Of a stretch of DNA of 64,000 nucleotides, positions 15,320 through 23,676 are shown piece by piece. Source of the DNA: Nonomuraea spiralis (lineage in GTDB: Bacteria; Actinomycetota; Actinomycetes; Streptosporangiales; Streptosporangiaceae). Numbering within the stretch: position 1 is the first letter of the stretch; the number at the start of each line of letters is the position of its first letter. The position numbers and the translations under genes were made by a program. The notes beneath the pieces were generated by a model. It worked only from the letters and a program-made list of their open reading frames with translations, was not told where the DNA came from and ran no database searches. Where the stretch lies: NCBI RefSeq assembly GCF_014648435.1, contig NZ_BMRC01000014.1:127439-191438 (forward strand), in the 5' to 3' direction.

Positions 15320-18300
15320 GTGACAAATGGCGCATACCTGAGATATCCACATCTGTCCGGTGACCTGGTCACCTTCGTCGCCGACGACGATGTCTGGCTC
15401 GCTCCCGTCACCGGCGGGCGGGCCTGGCGCTTCACCGCCGACCGCGTGCCGGTGTCGTCCCCGAGGTTCTCGCCCGACGGCACGCGCATCGCCTGGACCG
15501 GCGGCAAGGAGGGCGCCCCCGAGGTGTTCGCGGCCGAGCTCGACGGTCCCGAGGGCGAGCGGCTGACGCACTGGGGCAACGCGATGACCGGCGTCCGCGG
15601 CTGGACCGCCGACGGGGCCGTCCTCGCGGTCAGCTCCACCGGCGAGGGGGCGCGTACCCGTACCTGGGCCTACGCGGTCCCGCTCGACGGGGGACCGGCG
15701 GCGCGGCTGCCGTACGGATGGGTCAGCGAGGTCGCCGTCAGCGGCGCGAAGGTCGCCACGGCGTCCTCGATCTGGCGCGAGCCCTCGCAGTGGAAGCGCT
15801 ACCGGGGCGGCACCGCGGCCAAGATCTGGGTCGACGCCGAGGGCGACGGGGAGTTCACCAGGTTGTTCGCCGACAGCCCGGCGCAGTACTGGGCGGTCAA
15901 CTGGGTCGGCGACCGGATCGTCTACCTGTCCGACGCCGACGGCGCCGGGAATCTCTACTCGGCCCTCCCGGACGGCTCCGACGTGCGCCGGCACAGCGCG
16001 CACGAGGGGTTCTACGCCCGTCACGCCACCAGCGACGGCCAGCGGGTGATCTACAGCCACGCGGGGGACCTGTGGGTGCTGGAGAGCCTGGACGCCGAGC
16101 CGTACAAGCTGGAGGTCAAGCTCGGCGGGCCGCGGCCCGGACGCGCCCGCCGGCCCGCGCCCACGCGCGCCGGGGCCTTCTCGCCCGACGCGACCGGGCG
16201 GGCCAGCGCGGTCGAGATCCGCGGCACCGCGCACTGGGTGACCCACCGTGACGGCCCCGCCGGCGCGCTGCGCGTGGAGCCCGGCGTCCGGGTACGCCTG
16301 CCGCGCGCCCTCGACGCCGACGGCCGGGCCGTGTGGGTCTCCGACGCCGGCGGCGAGGACGGCCTGGAGATCGGCACGCCCGGCGGCGAGGTCAGGACCC
16401 TCGCCCAAGGGCAGCTCGGCAGGGTGCTCGAACTGAGCGCCGCGCCCGACGGCAAGCACGCCGCGGTGGCCACCCACGACGGCCGGCTGCTGGTCGTGGA
16501 CCTGGAGTCGGGCAACCTGCGGGAGCTGGACCGCACCACGCAGGGCGACATCAGCGGGCTCGCCTTCTCCCCGGACTCCGGCTGGCTGGCCTGGGTGCAC
16601 CCGGACCACGAGCCGCTGTCGCAGATCAAGATGGGCCGCGTGGACGGCACGTCGGTGATCGACGTCACGCCGCTGCGCTTCTCCGACTACGACCCGGTGT
16701 TCACCCAGGACGGCAAGCATCTGGCGTTCCTGTCGGTGCGCACGTTCGACCCGGTCTACGACGCGCACGTGTTCGACCTGTCGTTCCCGGCGGGCTGCCG
16801 GCCGTACATCGTGCCGCTCCAGGCCACCACGCCGTCGCCGTTCGACCCCTCGTTGCAGGGGCGGGGCTTCAACGGCGAGGAGGACAAGGCCGCCAAGGAG
16901 GACAAGAAGGACGACGCGCCGCCGCGTACCGAGGTGGACCCCGAGGGGCTGGCCTCGCGCGTGGTGGCCGTACCGGTGCCGGCGGCCCGCTACGGCAACC
17001 TCAGGACCGCCAAGGACGCGCTGCTCTGGCTCCGCCACCCCGTGACCGGCCAGCTCGGCGACGGCACCGAGCAGTCCGCCGAGATCGTGCTCGAACGCTA
17101 CGACCTCAAGAAGCGCGCCAAGAGCGAGCTGGGCAAGGAGGTACGGGTCTTCGAGGTCAGCGGCGACGGCAGCAGGCTCGTCACCAATGGCAAGAACGGC
17201 CTCCAGACGCGCTCGGCCGGCGAGGGCGACGAGGTCGTCACGATCGACCTCGACCGGATCACCGTCCAGATCGACCCGCTCGCCGAGTGGCTCCAGGGTT
17301 ACCGCGAGGCCGGACGGCTCATGCGCGACCACTTCTGGCGCGAGGACATGGGCGGCGTCGACTGGCAGGCCGTCCTCGACCGGTACGAGCCGCTGGTCTC
17401 CCGCCTCGGCTGCCACTCCGAGCTGATCGACCTGCTCTGGGAGGTACAGGGCGAACTGGGCACCTCGCACGCCTACGCCCGGGGCAACGACGGGGTCAAC
17501 GACCCGCGCCGCCGCCAGGGCCTGCTCGGCGCGGACCTGGTCAAGGACGAGGACGGGACCTGGCGGGTCGAGCGCGTCCTGCCCGGCGAGACCTCCGACC
17601 ACGCGGCCCGCTCGCCGCTGCTCGCCCCCGGCGTCGCGATCCGGCCCGGTGACGCCGTCGTGGCCGTCGGCGGCCGTCCGGTCGATCCGGTACGCGGCCC
17701 GCTCGCGCTGCTGTCCGGCACCGCCGACCAGCCCGTCGAGCTGACCGTACGGCCCGCGGCCGGCGGCTCGCCGCGTCGCGTCGTCGTCACCCCGCTCGCC
17801 GACGAAGGCCAGCTCCGCTACCACGACTGGGTGGAGAACCGGCGGGCGTTCGTACGGGAGTCGTCCGGTGGGCGGCTCGGGTACCTGCACGTACCGGACA
17901 TGGTGGCCTCCGGGTGGGCGCAGTTCCACCGGGACCTGCGTACCGAGATGGCCTTCGAGGGGCTCATCGTGGACGTGCGCGAGAACGGCGGCGGGCACCT
18001 GTCCGAGCTGGTCCTGGAGAAGTTGTCGCGCAAGGTCACCGGCTGGGCGCGGGCCCGCGGCTACGAGCCGATGCGCTACCCCGAGGACTCCCCGCGCGGG
18101 CCCATCGTGGCCGTCACCGACGAGTTCGCCGGGTCCGACGGCGACATCGTCAGCGCCGGGATCAAGAACCGGGCCATCGGCCCGCTCGTCGGCACCCGCA
18201 CGTGGGGCGGCGTCATCGGCATCGACTCGCGCTACTCCCTGGTGGACGGGACCGTGGTGACCCAGCCGCGGTACTCGTTCTGGCTGGAGGGGCCGGGCTG

Positions 18301-18466
18301 GGGCGTGGAGAACCACGGCGTCGACCCCGACGTCGAGGTCGTGATCACGCCGCAGGACCGCGTGGCCGGGCGCGACACGCAACTGGAGAAGGCGATCGAG
18401 CTGGCGCTCGCCACCCTTGAGGAGCACCCGGCCGCCACCGCGCCGGATCTGCCGCCGCTGGGCTGA
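15320..18466 (+). CDS. tricorn protease homologue (peptidase S41)
   Basis: The product has 1048 residues, the usual tricorn length. Residues 1-300 and 320-640 form two beta-propellers built of WD/PD40-like repeats (SPRFSPDGTRIAWTG, SGLAFSPDSGWLAWV, DPVFTQDGKHLAFLSVRTFD). Residues about 680-740 are the C1 core domain, 750-840 a PDZ domain (VAIRPGDAVVAVGGRPVDPV) and 850-1035 the S41 protease domain. The catalytic serine is S939 in DEFAGSDGDIVSAG. Tricorn is a cytosolic giant peptidase that cuts proteasome products into short peptides; actinomycetes also have proteasomes, which fits. The start is a leaderless GTG. A 14-bp hairpin follows the stop. Confidence 0.92.
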   Translation: MTNGAYLRYPHLSGDLVTFVADDDVWLAPVTGGRAWRFTADRVPVSSPRFSPDGTRIAWTGGKEGAPEVFAAELDGPEGERLTHWGNAMTGVRGWTADGAVLAVSSTGEGARTRTWAYAVPLDGGPAARLPYGWVSEVAVSGAKVATASSIWREPSQWKRYRGGTAAKIWVDAEGDGEFTRLFADSPAQYWAVNWVGDRIVYLSDADGAGNLYSALPDGSDVRRHSAHEGFYARHATSDGQRVIYSHAGDLWVLESLDAEPYKLEVKLGGPRPGRARRPAPTRAGAFSPDATGRASAVEIRGTAHWVTHRDGPAGALRVEPGVRVRLPRALDADGRAVWVSDAGGEDGLEIGTPGGEVRTLAQGQLGRVLELSAAPDGKHAAVATHDGRLLVVDLESGNLRELDRTTQGDISGLAFSPDSGWLAWVHPDHEPLSQIKMGRVDGTSVIDVTPLRFSDYDPVFTQDGKHLAFLSVRTFDPVYDAHVFDLSFPAGCRPYIVPLQATTPSPFDPSLQGRGFNGEEDKAAKEDKKDDAPPRTEVDPEGLASRVVAVPVPAARYGNLRTAKDALLWLRHPVTGQLGDGTEQSAEIVLERYDLKKRAKSELGKEVRVFEVSGDGSRLVTNGKNGLQTRSAGEGDEVVTIDLDRITVQIDPLAEWLQGYREAGRLMRDHFWREDMGGVDWQAVLDRYEPLVSRLGCHSELIDLLWEVQGELGTSHAYARGNDGVNDPRRRQGLLGADLVKDEDGTWRVERVLPGETSDHAARSPLLAPGVAIRPGDAVVAVGGRPVDPVRGPLALLSGTADQPVELTVRPAAGGSPRRVVVTPLADEGQLRYHDWVENRRAFVRESSGGRLGYLHVPDMVASGWAQFHRDLRTEMAFEGLIVDVRENGGGHLSELVLEKLSRKVTGWARARGYEPMRYPEDSPRGPIVAVTDEFAGSDGDIVSAGIKNRAIGPLVGTRTWGGVIGIDSRYSLVDGTVVTQPRYSFWLEGPGWGVENHGVDPDVEVVITPQDRVAGRDTQLEKAIELALATLEEHPAATAPDLPPLG

Positions 18467-18474
18467 CCCGGCTC

Positions 18475-18505
18475 CTGAGGGGCGGCCCGGCGGGCCGCCC
18501 CTCAG
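18475..18505. terminator. 14-bp hairpin terminator between tricorn and MalY-type genes
   Basis: CTGAGGGGCGGCCC (18475-18488), loop GGC, and its exact reverse complement (18492-18505) form a very stable stem. It overlaps the stop codon of the convergent aminotransferase gene, so it can terminate both. Confidence 0.8.
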
Positions 18506-19611
18506 CTCAGCCTGGTGAGGATCTCCGACAACACGGTTTCCGTCGTGGCGAAGTTCAGCCGTACGTAGTCCGCGCCGCCCGGTCCGAACCCGGCCCCGTC
18601 ATTGAGCCTCACCTTCGCCTCCCGCTCGATGACCTCCGCCATGCCCGGCCGCCCGGTGTGCAGCCACGCCAGGTACGTGGCCTGCGGGATCCGGTACCTG
18701 TACCGGTCCGGCAGGCGTTCGGCGATCAGGCGGCGGTTGCGGTCGAGCAGCGCCCGCGTGTCGTCGAGCCAGGCGTCGCCGTGCCGCCAGGCCGCGACCG
18801 TGGCCTCCACCCCGAACAGGTGCGCCGACCCGAACAGGAACGGCGGCTGCGCCGCCACGGCCGCGCGTACGCCGGGGTGCCCCAGGTGGGCGACCGAGCA
18901 GCGGATGCCGCCCAGGTTGAACGCCTTCGTCGCCGAGGTGAGCGTGACCGTGCGCTCGGGGAGGATCGTGGCGAAGGGGATGTGCCGGTGCGGCTCGTAC
19001 GTCAGATCGGCGTGGATCTCGTCGGCGATGACCAGCAGGTCGTGGCGTTCGGCGTGCTCGGCCAGTTCTTCCAGCTCCTCCCGCGTGAACACCCGGCCCG
19101 TCGGGTTCTGCGGGTTGACCAGCAGGAGCACCCGGCAGCCGGACAGATCGGGCACCTCGAAGCGCCAGGCGTCGCCGTCGGGTTCGAGCTGGATGGGGAC
19201 GAGGGGGCGTTGCATGACGTCGAGGGTCGTCAGGAACGGGTGGTAGGCCGGGGTGTGCAGGGCGACGCCGTCCCCGGGCCGGGTCCAGAGATGCAGCAGC
19301 ACCTGGAGCGCCTGGTTGATGTCGCTGAACGTGTGGACGTACGAGGGGTCGGCCGCCCAGCCGTGGCGGGTGGTCATACGTTCGGCGAACGCCTCGGCCA
19401 GGGGGCCGCTCTGCGGCTGGTCGAGCCAGGTGGGATAGCCGAGGTCGCCGGTGGCGCGGCGGGTCAGGGCGTCGATGACCTCCGGGGCTGTGGAGAGGTC
19501 CATGTCGGCGATCCAGGCCGGGATGACGTCGGGCGTGACGAACGCCCACTTGAGCCCGTCATGCGTCTCTTTGAGGGCCTTCAGGTCATTTGGGGGGAAT
19601 ACGTCGTTCAC
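18502..19611 (-). CDS. MalY/PatB-type pyridoxal-phosphate C-S lyase or aminotransferase
   Basis: The product has 369 residues of the fold-type I aminotransferase family. MalY/PatB markers are the early DVIPAWIADMDLSTAPEVIDA, DLGYPTW, the HTPAYHPFL loop and NPQNPTGRVFT. The PLP lysine is K229 in LTSATKAFNLGG, preceded by the ADEIHADLTY motif. MalY-type enzymes cleave cystathionine or cysteine C-S bonds and can also transaminate; which occurs here is unknown. I prefer the GTG at 19611: the -10 box TAAGAT (19618-19623) is exactly six bases upstream, giving a leaderless start. The GTG two codons earlier (19617) would overlap it. Confidence 0.85.
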   Translation of the reverse strand: MNDVFPPNDLKALKETHDGLKWAFVTPDVIPAWIADMDLSTAPEVIDALTRRATGDLGYPTWLDQPQSGPLAEAFAERMTTRHGWAADPSYVHTFSDINQALQVLLHLWTRPGDGVALHTPAYHPFLTTLDVMQRPLVPIQLEPDGDAWRFEVPDLSGCRVLLLVNPQNPTGRVFTREELEELAEHAERHDLLVIADEIHADLTYEPHRHIPFATILPERTVTLTSATKAFNLGGIRCSVAHLGHPGVRAAVAAQPPFLFGSAHLFGVEATVAAWRHGDAWLDDTRALLDRNRRLIAERLPDRYRYRIPQATYLAWLHTGRPGMAEVIEREAKVRLNDGAGFGPGGADYVRLNFATTETVLSEILTRLS

Positions 19612-19617
19612 GGGCAC

Positions 19618-19623
19618 ATCTTA
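19618..19623 (-). promoter_or_regulatory. -10 box of leaderless MalY-type gene
   Basis: TAAGAT on the minus strand lies six bases before the GTG start at 19611. No ribosome site is present. Confidence 0.5.
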
Positions 19624-20391
19624 GGTTTCCGCGCCCGGACGGGAGGCGGCGGGTGAACCCCCATCCCTGGACCGGGGCGGCGCGTCCGGTTGAGCGGTCA
19701 TTGCGGCCCTTGAGGGACGCCCGCATCCTTTCGGTCAACCATCAGCTCGGGCTTGTGTGTCCTCTGGGAGCCGCGCCTCTCGGGCGACCCGGTAGTACTG
19801 CGGCGCCAGGGCCGTCCGATGAGCCCGACCATGCGCACCTGTGCGGCGCCCGGGACGTCCGATGAGCCTGACCATGCGCACCTCTGCGGCCCGGCAACCG
19901 GTGGTGCTCAGGGGCGTGCACGCTCTGTGCGGTGCTTCTTTCGCGGCCTGCCCGTGATCACTGCTGTTCACCGTGTGATGCTAGCGCTAACACTCGGCGG
20001 CCCGTTCGTACCAGGGTCGTCGCTACGTGATGTCGCGTGATCCTCTGCCCATGGGGGCCGTCCACGCGAGCGCACCGCCCCGGTTGTGTGTCCGGCCTGC
20101 CGTTGCGTGTGCCTGGCTCGTTCGTGTGCCGGGCATCGTTCAGGCTGCTCCGGGCTGTCCCGGGCCGGTCGAGGGTCGCCACGACGTGAAGGTGGCTGCC
20201 ATCCGACTGGATGGAGCCTCGTCGTGGGGACCGTCGTTCGGCGTGAGTGCGAGTGCGGGCGTGTGCGACGTGCGAGGGACCGCGCCTCGACGCGGACGAC
20301 CGCAGCCCTCGTACAAGGGACTCCGGGTTCGCGAGGAGGTGGACGGTCGCAGCCCTCCTGAAAAGGGTGGCTGCCGACCGGTCGCGAAGGG
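19624..20391. other. gene-poor region upstream of MalY-type gene and downstream of lexA
   Basis: About 770 bases carry no frame with convincing codon bias: third positions are not G/C-enriched as in the neighbours. The region contains a 34-base direct repeat (19814-19890), an 8-bp palindrome TAGCGCTA (19982-19989) of the kind found at the centre of LacI-family operators, and two related segments near 20290 and 20345 (both read close to CGCAGCCCTC, then A-rich, then GGG). I cannot give it a function; it may be a relic of lost genes or non-coding RNA. Confidence 0.5.
19814..19890 (+). repeat. 34-bp imperfect direct repeat, two copies
   Basis: Copy 1 (19814-19847) and copy 2 (19857-19890) both begin GTCCGATGAGCC and end TGCGGC, with two mismatches; the start-to-start distance is 43 bases. 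Only two copies exist, so it is not a CRISPR array. Confidence 0.85.
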
Positions 20392-21099
20392 TCAGAGGCG
20401 GCGGAGGACGGCCACCACCTTGCCCAGAACGCTGGCCTCATCACCGGGGATGGGCTCGTAGTTCGGGTTGTGGGGGACCAGCCAGACGTGCCCGTCCTTG
20501 CGCTTGAACGTCTTGACCGTGGCCTCGCCCTCGATCATGGCGGCCACGATGTCACCGCTCTCGGCGACCGGCTGCTGACGGACGACCACCCAGTCGCCGT
20601 CGGCGATGGCGGCCTCGATCATCGAGTCACCGGCGACCTGGAGCAGGAAGAGCGTGCCCTCACCGACGAGCTGCTTGGGCAGGGCGAAGACGTCTTCCAC
20701 GCTCTCCTCGGCCAGGATCGGGCCACCGGCGGCGATGCGGCCGACGAGTGGGACGTAGGCCGCGGTCGGCCGGCTCACCGGCGCCTCGTCGTCAGTGGCG
20801 TCGGGGTCGACCCACAACACGGGCTCACCGGGCAGCCGAACCTCCAGGGCTCGCGGCCGGTGCGGGTCGCGCCTCAGATAGCCCTTGCGCTGCAACGCGG
20901 TCAATTGGTGCGACACGCTGGACGTGCTCGTCAGCTGCACGGCCTCGCCGATCTCGCGCATCGAGGGCGGATATCCGCGCTGCTGCACCGAATCGCGAAT
21001 CACTTCGAGGATCTTGCGCTGCCTGGGAGTCAGGCCCAGGGAGTCGCGCCGGCGCACCGCGAGGTCTGTGACCCCGTTAGCGTCATCCCGCTCACTCAT
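20392..21099 (-). CDS. lexA: LexA repressor
   Basis: The product has 235 residues and is the SOS regulon repressor/autoprotease. Residues 24-85 form the winged helix (LTPRQRKILEVIRDSVQQRG, YPPSMREIGEAV, SVSHQLTALQRKGYLRRDPH). The self-cleavage bond is A124-G125 in RIAAGG, and the catalytic dyad is S159 (VAGDSM) and K196 (TVKTFKR). Damage-activated RecA filaments trigger cleavage. A ribosome site AGGAGGAAGAGC precedes the ATG. A near-consensus LexA box lies at 21202-21217, so the gene is probably autoregulated, and the same box faces the divergent gene at 21340. Its neighbourhood with nrdR-nrdJ is conserved in actinomycetes. Confidence 0.96.
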   Translation of the reverse strand: MSERDDANGVTDLAVRRRDSLGLTPRQRKILEVIRDSVQQRGYPPSMREIGEAVQLTSTSSVSHQLTALQRKGYLRRDPHRPRALEVRLPGEPVLWVDPDATDDEAPVSRPTAAYVPLVGRIAAGGPILAEESVEDVFALPKQLVGEGTLFLLQVAGDSMIEAAIADGDWVVVRQQPVAESGDIVAAMIEGEATVKTFKRKDGHVWLVPHNPNYEPIPGDEASVLGKVVAVLRRL

Positions 21100-21201
21100 G
21101 CTCTTCCTCCTCGCCTGGCGGCGGCCCGCCTCACCGGCGAACCTCCCGGTCCGTGGTCTTGATGTCGCACACAGCGACCGTATCGCTGTTGAAGATCATC
21201 T

Positions 21202-21217
21202 TCAAACAATTGTTCGA
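21202..21217. promoter_or_regulatory. LexA (SOS) box
   Basis: TCAAAC-AATT-GTTCGA matches the actinobacterial SOS box TCGAAC-N4-GTTCGA at 11 of 12 defined positions. It lies between lexA and its divergent neighbour. A second palindrome, TTGAAGAT-C-ATCTTCAA (21189-21205), overlaps its left end by four bases. Confidence 0.85.
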
Positions 21218-21339
21218 GTCTTCCTCGAAATTGTTGCCACCGTGGTGTACAACATCGTACGGGAGTTCGATCGACACCGTGTTCGATTTGCTGATCCAAT
21301 TTTGGCCGGTTCCTCGGGCCGGGCGGCGGGAGGTCAATC

Positions 21340-22359
21340 GTGCGAACGACCACGAGCACCTATTCGACCAGCGGCGACGTCAACCGGCTCACGCTCATCG
21401 CCGACGCCACGCAGGGCGGGGACCGGCGGGGGGACGCCGGCCGTACGGACTCAGAGCGCCGTGTCACCCAGGGAAAGGGGCGGGGGACGAATTCGAACAC
21501 CCGGCGGCGGCGCACGGTCGGCGCCTCCGGCGCTGCGCGCGGCTCCGAGTCTGCCGCCCGCCGGGCGCCGGGCGGCGGTGACGGTCGGCCCCGGTTGTGG
21601 CTGGTCCCTTCTCCGCGTCCCGATGGGGACACCGCCGACCAGGCGGTGCCGCCGAGGGGCGATGACACGCTGACCGGCCGCCGCCGCGCCGCCCCAGGGA
21701 GTACGGGAGCGCCTGGGAAGCGCCGGCCGGAAGGGGGCGCGGGCGAGATGCGGGAACGGCGTTCGGGCGAGGCGGTCGGACGGGTCGAGAGGCGGGAACG
21801 CCGGTCGGCTGCGGCGGCCGATCGTGTCGTCGGTCGGGGGCGGCGTCCTTGGGAGGGCGGTCGGCTTGAGGGGCGGGGGCGGCGTTCGGGGGAAGGGGCG
21901 GCTGGGAGCAGGGAGCGGGGACAGGCGGGGGGCGGGCCGGGTGGCTCGGGGCGTCGGGGGACGCGAGGGGATGTACGTGGTGGTGGCGAGGCTCGCGGGG
22001 GGCGAGAGGTGTTGGGGCGTGTAGTGGGCGCGGGGAATGCTCGGGCCGGGAACGGCGCCGGACATGCCGGGCGCGCGTGGAGTCGTCGTGCGTTGCGGCG
22101 GAACGGGCGTACGGGGGAGAAGGTCTCTCGGGGGAGTGGTGGCGTCAGGACGCCTGCTCCTCCGGTGCGGCTGACTCGGCGGGGGCGGATCGTGCTGGTG
22201 GTGGGGATGGTGTTGCTGTCTTTGGGCGGGTTCTGGCTCGGTACGCGGGCTGCGGGGCATGCGGCTGCGGGTGGTGTGGGGTCCGGTCATGTGGGGCTGT
22301 CATGGGCGGGGGACACGCTGTGGGGGAGTGCCGACGTGCCGGGGGCTTTAAGCAGCTGA
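21340..22359 (+). CDS. divergent lexA neighbour with one membrane helix and damaged LysM domain (possible pseudogene)
   Basis: The frame has 339 codons and starts at GTG with a strong GGGAGGTC ribosome site. Residues 1-20 are normal, residues 30-275 are Arg/Gly-rich low complexity, and 280-305 form a transmembrane helix (RIVLVVGMVLLSLGGFWLGT). In related actinomycetes the gene divergent from lexA encodes a short SOS-induced cell-division suppressor (Rv2719c/DivS type) with one membrane helix and a C-terminal LysM domain. Here the LysM opens (AGDTLW) but then runs out of frame and stops; the expected continuation QLNGVADSV is readable in another frame at 22354-22385. I infer a deletion plus frameshift. 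The inflated linker is also unusual. An RBS remains, so a truncated protein may still be made. Confidence 0.55.
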   Translation: MRTTTSTYSTSGDVNRLTLIADATQGGDRRGDAGRTDSERRVTQGKGRGTNSNTRRRRTVGASGAARGSESAARRAPGGGDGRPRLWLVPSPRPDGDTADQAVPPRGDDTLTGRRRAAPGSTGAPGKRRPEGGAGEMRERRSGEAVGRVERRERRSAAAADRVVGRGRRPWEGGRLEGRGRRSGEGAAGSRERGQAGGGPGGSGRRGTRGDVRGGGEARGGREVLGRVVGAGNARAGNGAGHAGRAWSRRALRRNGRTGEKVSRGSGGVRTPAPPVRLTRRGRIVLVVGMVLLSLGGFWLGTRAAGHAAAGGVGSGHVGLSWAGDTLWGSADVPGALSS

Positions 22360-23220
22360 ACGGGGTCGCCGACTCGGTGATCTGATCCGGTCCGGGGTGG
22401 CCCCTACGTTTTCGGCCGGATCGTCGGCGGGTGACGTGCTGGGGTGCGGATCGGCGGATGTGCCGGTGTTCGGGGGCGATGATATGGGTGCTGTTGGGCT
22501 CTGACCTGCCCTCTTATGGGGGGCTGCCCCTCGGCTGGGGTGCATCGGGCCGGCTGGGGGCTTCGTAGGGTGGTTTCTCGCCGTGTGAGGGCTCACTGAG
22601 GCGGTGGTGCTGACCTGCGCATGGGCCATCCGGCCTGCAACGCCGCGCCCTAGCGAGCGGCGGCACTCCTGAACGGCGCCCAGGCGCTCTGCGCTCTTCT
22701 GAGGGCAAGCCGCCATCCCGTGCGACGGGACTTTGGGTGGTGCCGGGCGTGCACCGAGACCATCACGGCTTATGGGCGGTGGTGCTGTGTTCGGTGGCCC
22801 GCGTCGTACCCCCTGTGGGAATGGGGATCAGGGGGTGCGGGCTTTGGGAGCGGGGTGTGGGAGGTGGGTGGAGTGGGTGTGGGCTCCGGTACCTTTGTGG
22901 AGCTTGTTTGGCCTGGTGGTTCTCGGGGTGGCGTGGGGGCGCGTCCGCCGGGAAGTGGTGGCGTCGGAGGCGCGACACGCCCGGGACGGCTGTGACTCAG
23001 GGGCTGATCAGCGACTTCGGCTCGATGGTGTTGCTCAACTTGCGTTCATGGTCGCGCGCTTCTACGGTTGGACCACAACATCTAGTAGTTACACCGATGT
23101 CGGTTCACCACACCTTGTGTTTCCGTGACCGCTCCATGGTCAGCCATGGGGCGTGCGCGAGCGTACCGCGGCGCGGGTTTTACGCGTGTGGTGGGCCGGG
23201 CAGGGTCAAGGAGGCGAAGC
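22360..23220. other. gene-poor region between lexA neighbour and nrdR
   Basis: The first 25 bases hold the out-of-frame remnant of the LysM domain (QLNGVADSVI, then a stop). The rest, to about 23070, is G-run-rich with no frame of good codon bias and no similarity that I recognise. I looked for a cobalamin riboswitch before the B12-dependent reductase and did not find its conserved box. From 23075 the region holds the probable NrdR boxes and the nrdR leader with an AAGGAGG ribosome site before 23221. Confidence 0.55.
23075..23122. promoter_or_regulatory. candidate pair of NrdR boxes
   Basis: Two related sites, ACAACATCTAGTAGTT (23075-23090) and about 32 bases further on ACCACACCTTGTGTTT (23107-23122), lie ahead of nrdR-nrdJ. 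Paired boxes about 31-32 bases apart are how the NrdR repressor binds ribonucleotide reductase promoters. The first fits the general NrdR box (ACAC..AT..T.GTGT) moderately, the second more loosely. Confidence 0.5.
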
Positions 23221-23676
23221 GTGCACTGTCCGTTCTGTCGCCACCCTGACACCAGGGTCATCGACAGCCGGTCCACGGACGACGGCGCGGCCATCAGGCG
23301 CCGCCGCACCTGTCCCGAGTGCGGGCGCAGGTTCACCACGCAGGAGACCGTCCTGTTGATGGTGAGCAAACGCAGCGGGGTGACGGAGCCGTTCTCGCGG
23401 GACAAGGTCGTCGCGGGCGTGCGGCGGGCCTGTCAGGGCAGGCCGGTCAGTGAGGACTCGCTGGCGCAGCTCGGGCAGCGTGTCGAGGAGGCCATCCGGG
23501 CCAAGGGCGCGGCCGAGCTGCCGTCCAACGAGGTGGGCCTGGCGATCCTCGGCCCGCTGCGGGAGCTGGACGAGGTGGCCTACTTGCGATTCGCATCGGT
23601 TTATCGCGGTTTCGAGAGCCTGGCGGACTTCGAGGCCGAGATCTCACAGTTGAAGGCGGAGAAGGGGGAGTCATGA
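23221..23676 (+). CDS. nrdR: transcriptional repressor NrdR
   Basis: The product has 151 residues, the normal length. An N-terminal zinc ribbon (HCPFCRHPDTRVIDSR with CPECGRRFTTQE) is followed by an ATP-cone domain (residues about 46-136, VVAGVRRACQGRPVSED). NrdR senses adenine nucleotides and represses ribonucleotide reductase genes, here its own operon partner nrdJ. I chose the GTG at 23221, with AAGGAGG upstream; the longer frame to 23125 adds non-family sequence. Its stop overlaps the nrdJ start by four bases (ATGA). Candidate NrdR boxes lie 130 bases upstream, suggesting autoregulation. Confidence 0.95.
   Translation: MHCPFCRHPDTRVIDSRSTDDGAAIRRRRTCPECGRRFTTQETVLLMVSKRSGVTEPFSRDKVVAGVRRACQGRPVSEDSLAQLGQRVEEAIRAKGAAELPSNEVGLAILGPLRELDEVAYLRFASVYRGFESLADFEAEISQLKAEKGES

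Noticed and set aside
19814..19890. CRISPR array
   Set aside because: Only two repeat copies, a nine-base gap between them and no cas genes in the window.
22360..23220. Cobalamin riboswitch before the B12-dependent reductase operon
   Set aside because: I searched by eye on both strands for the conserved B12 box and saw nothing close.
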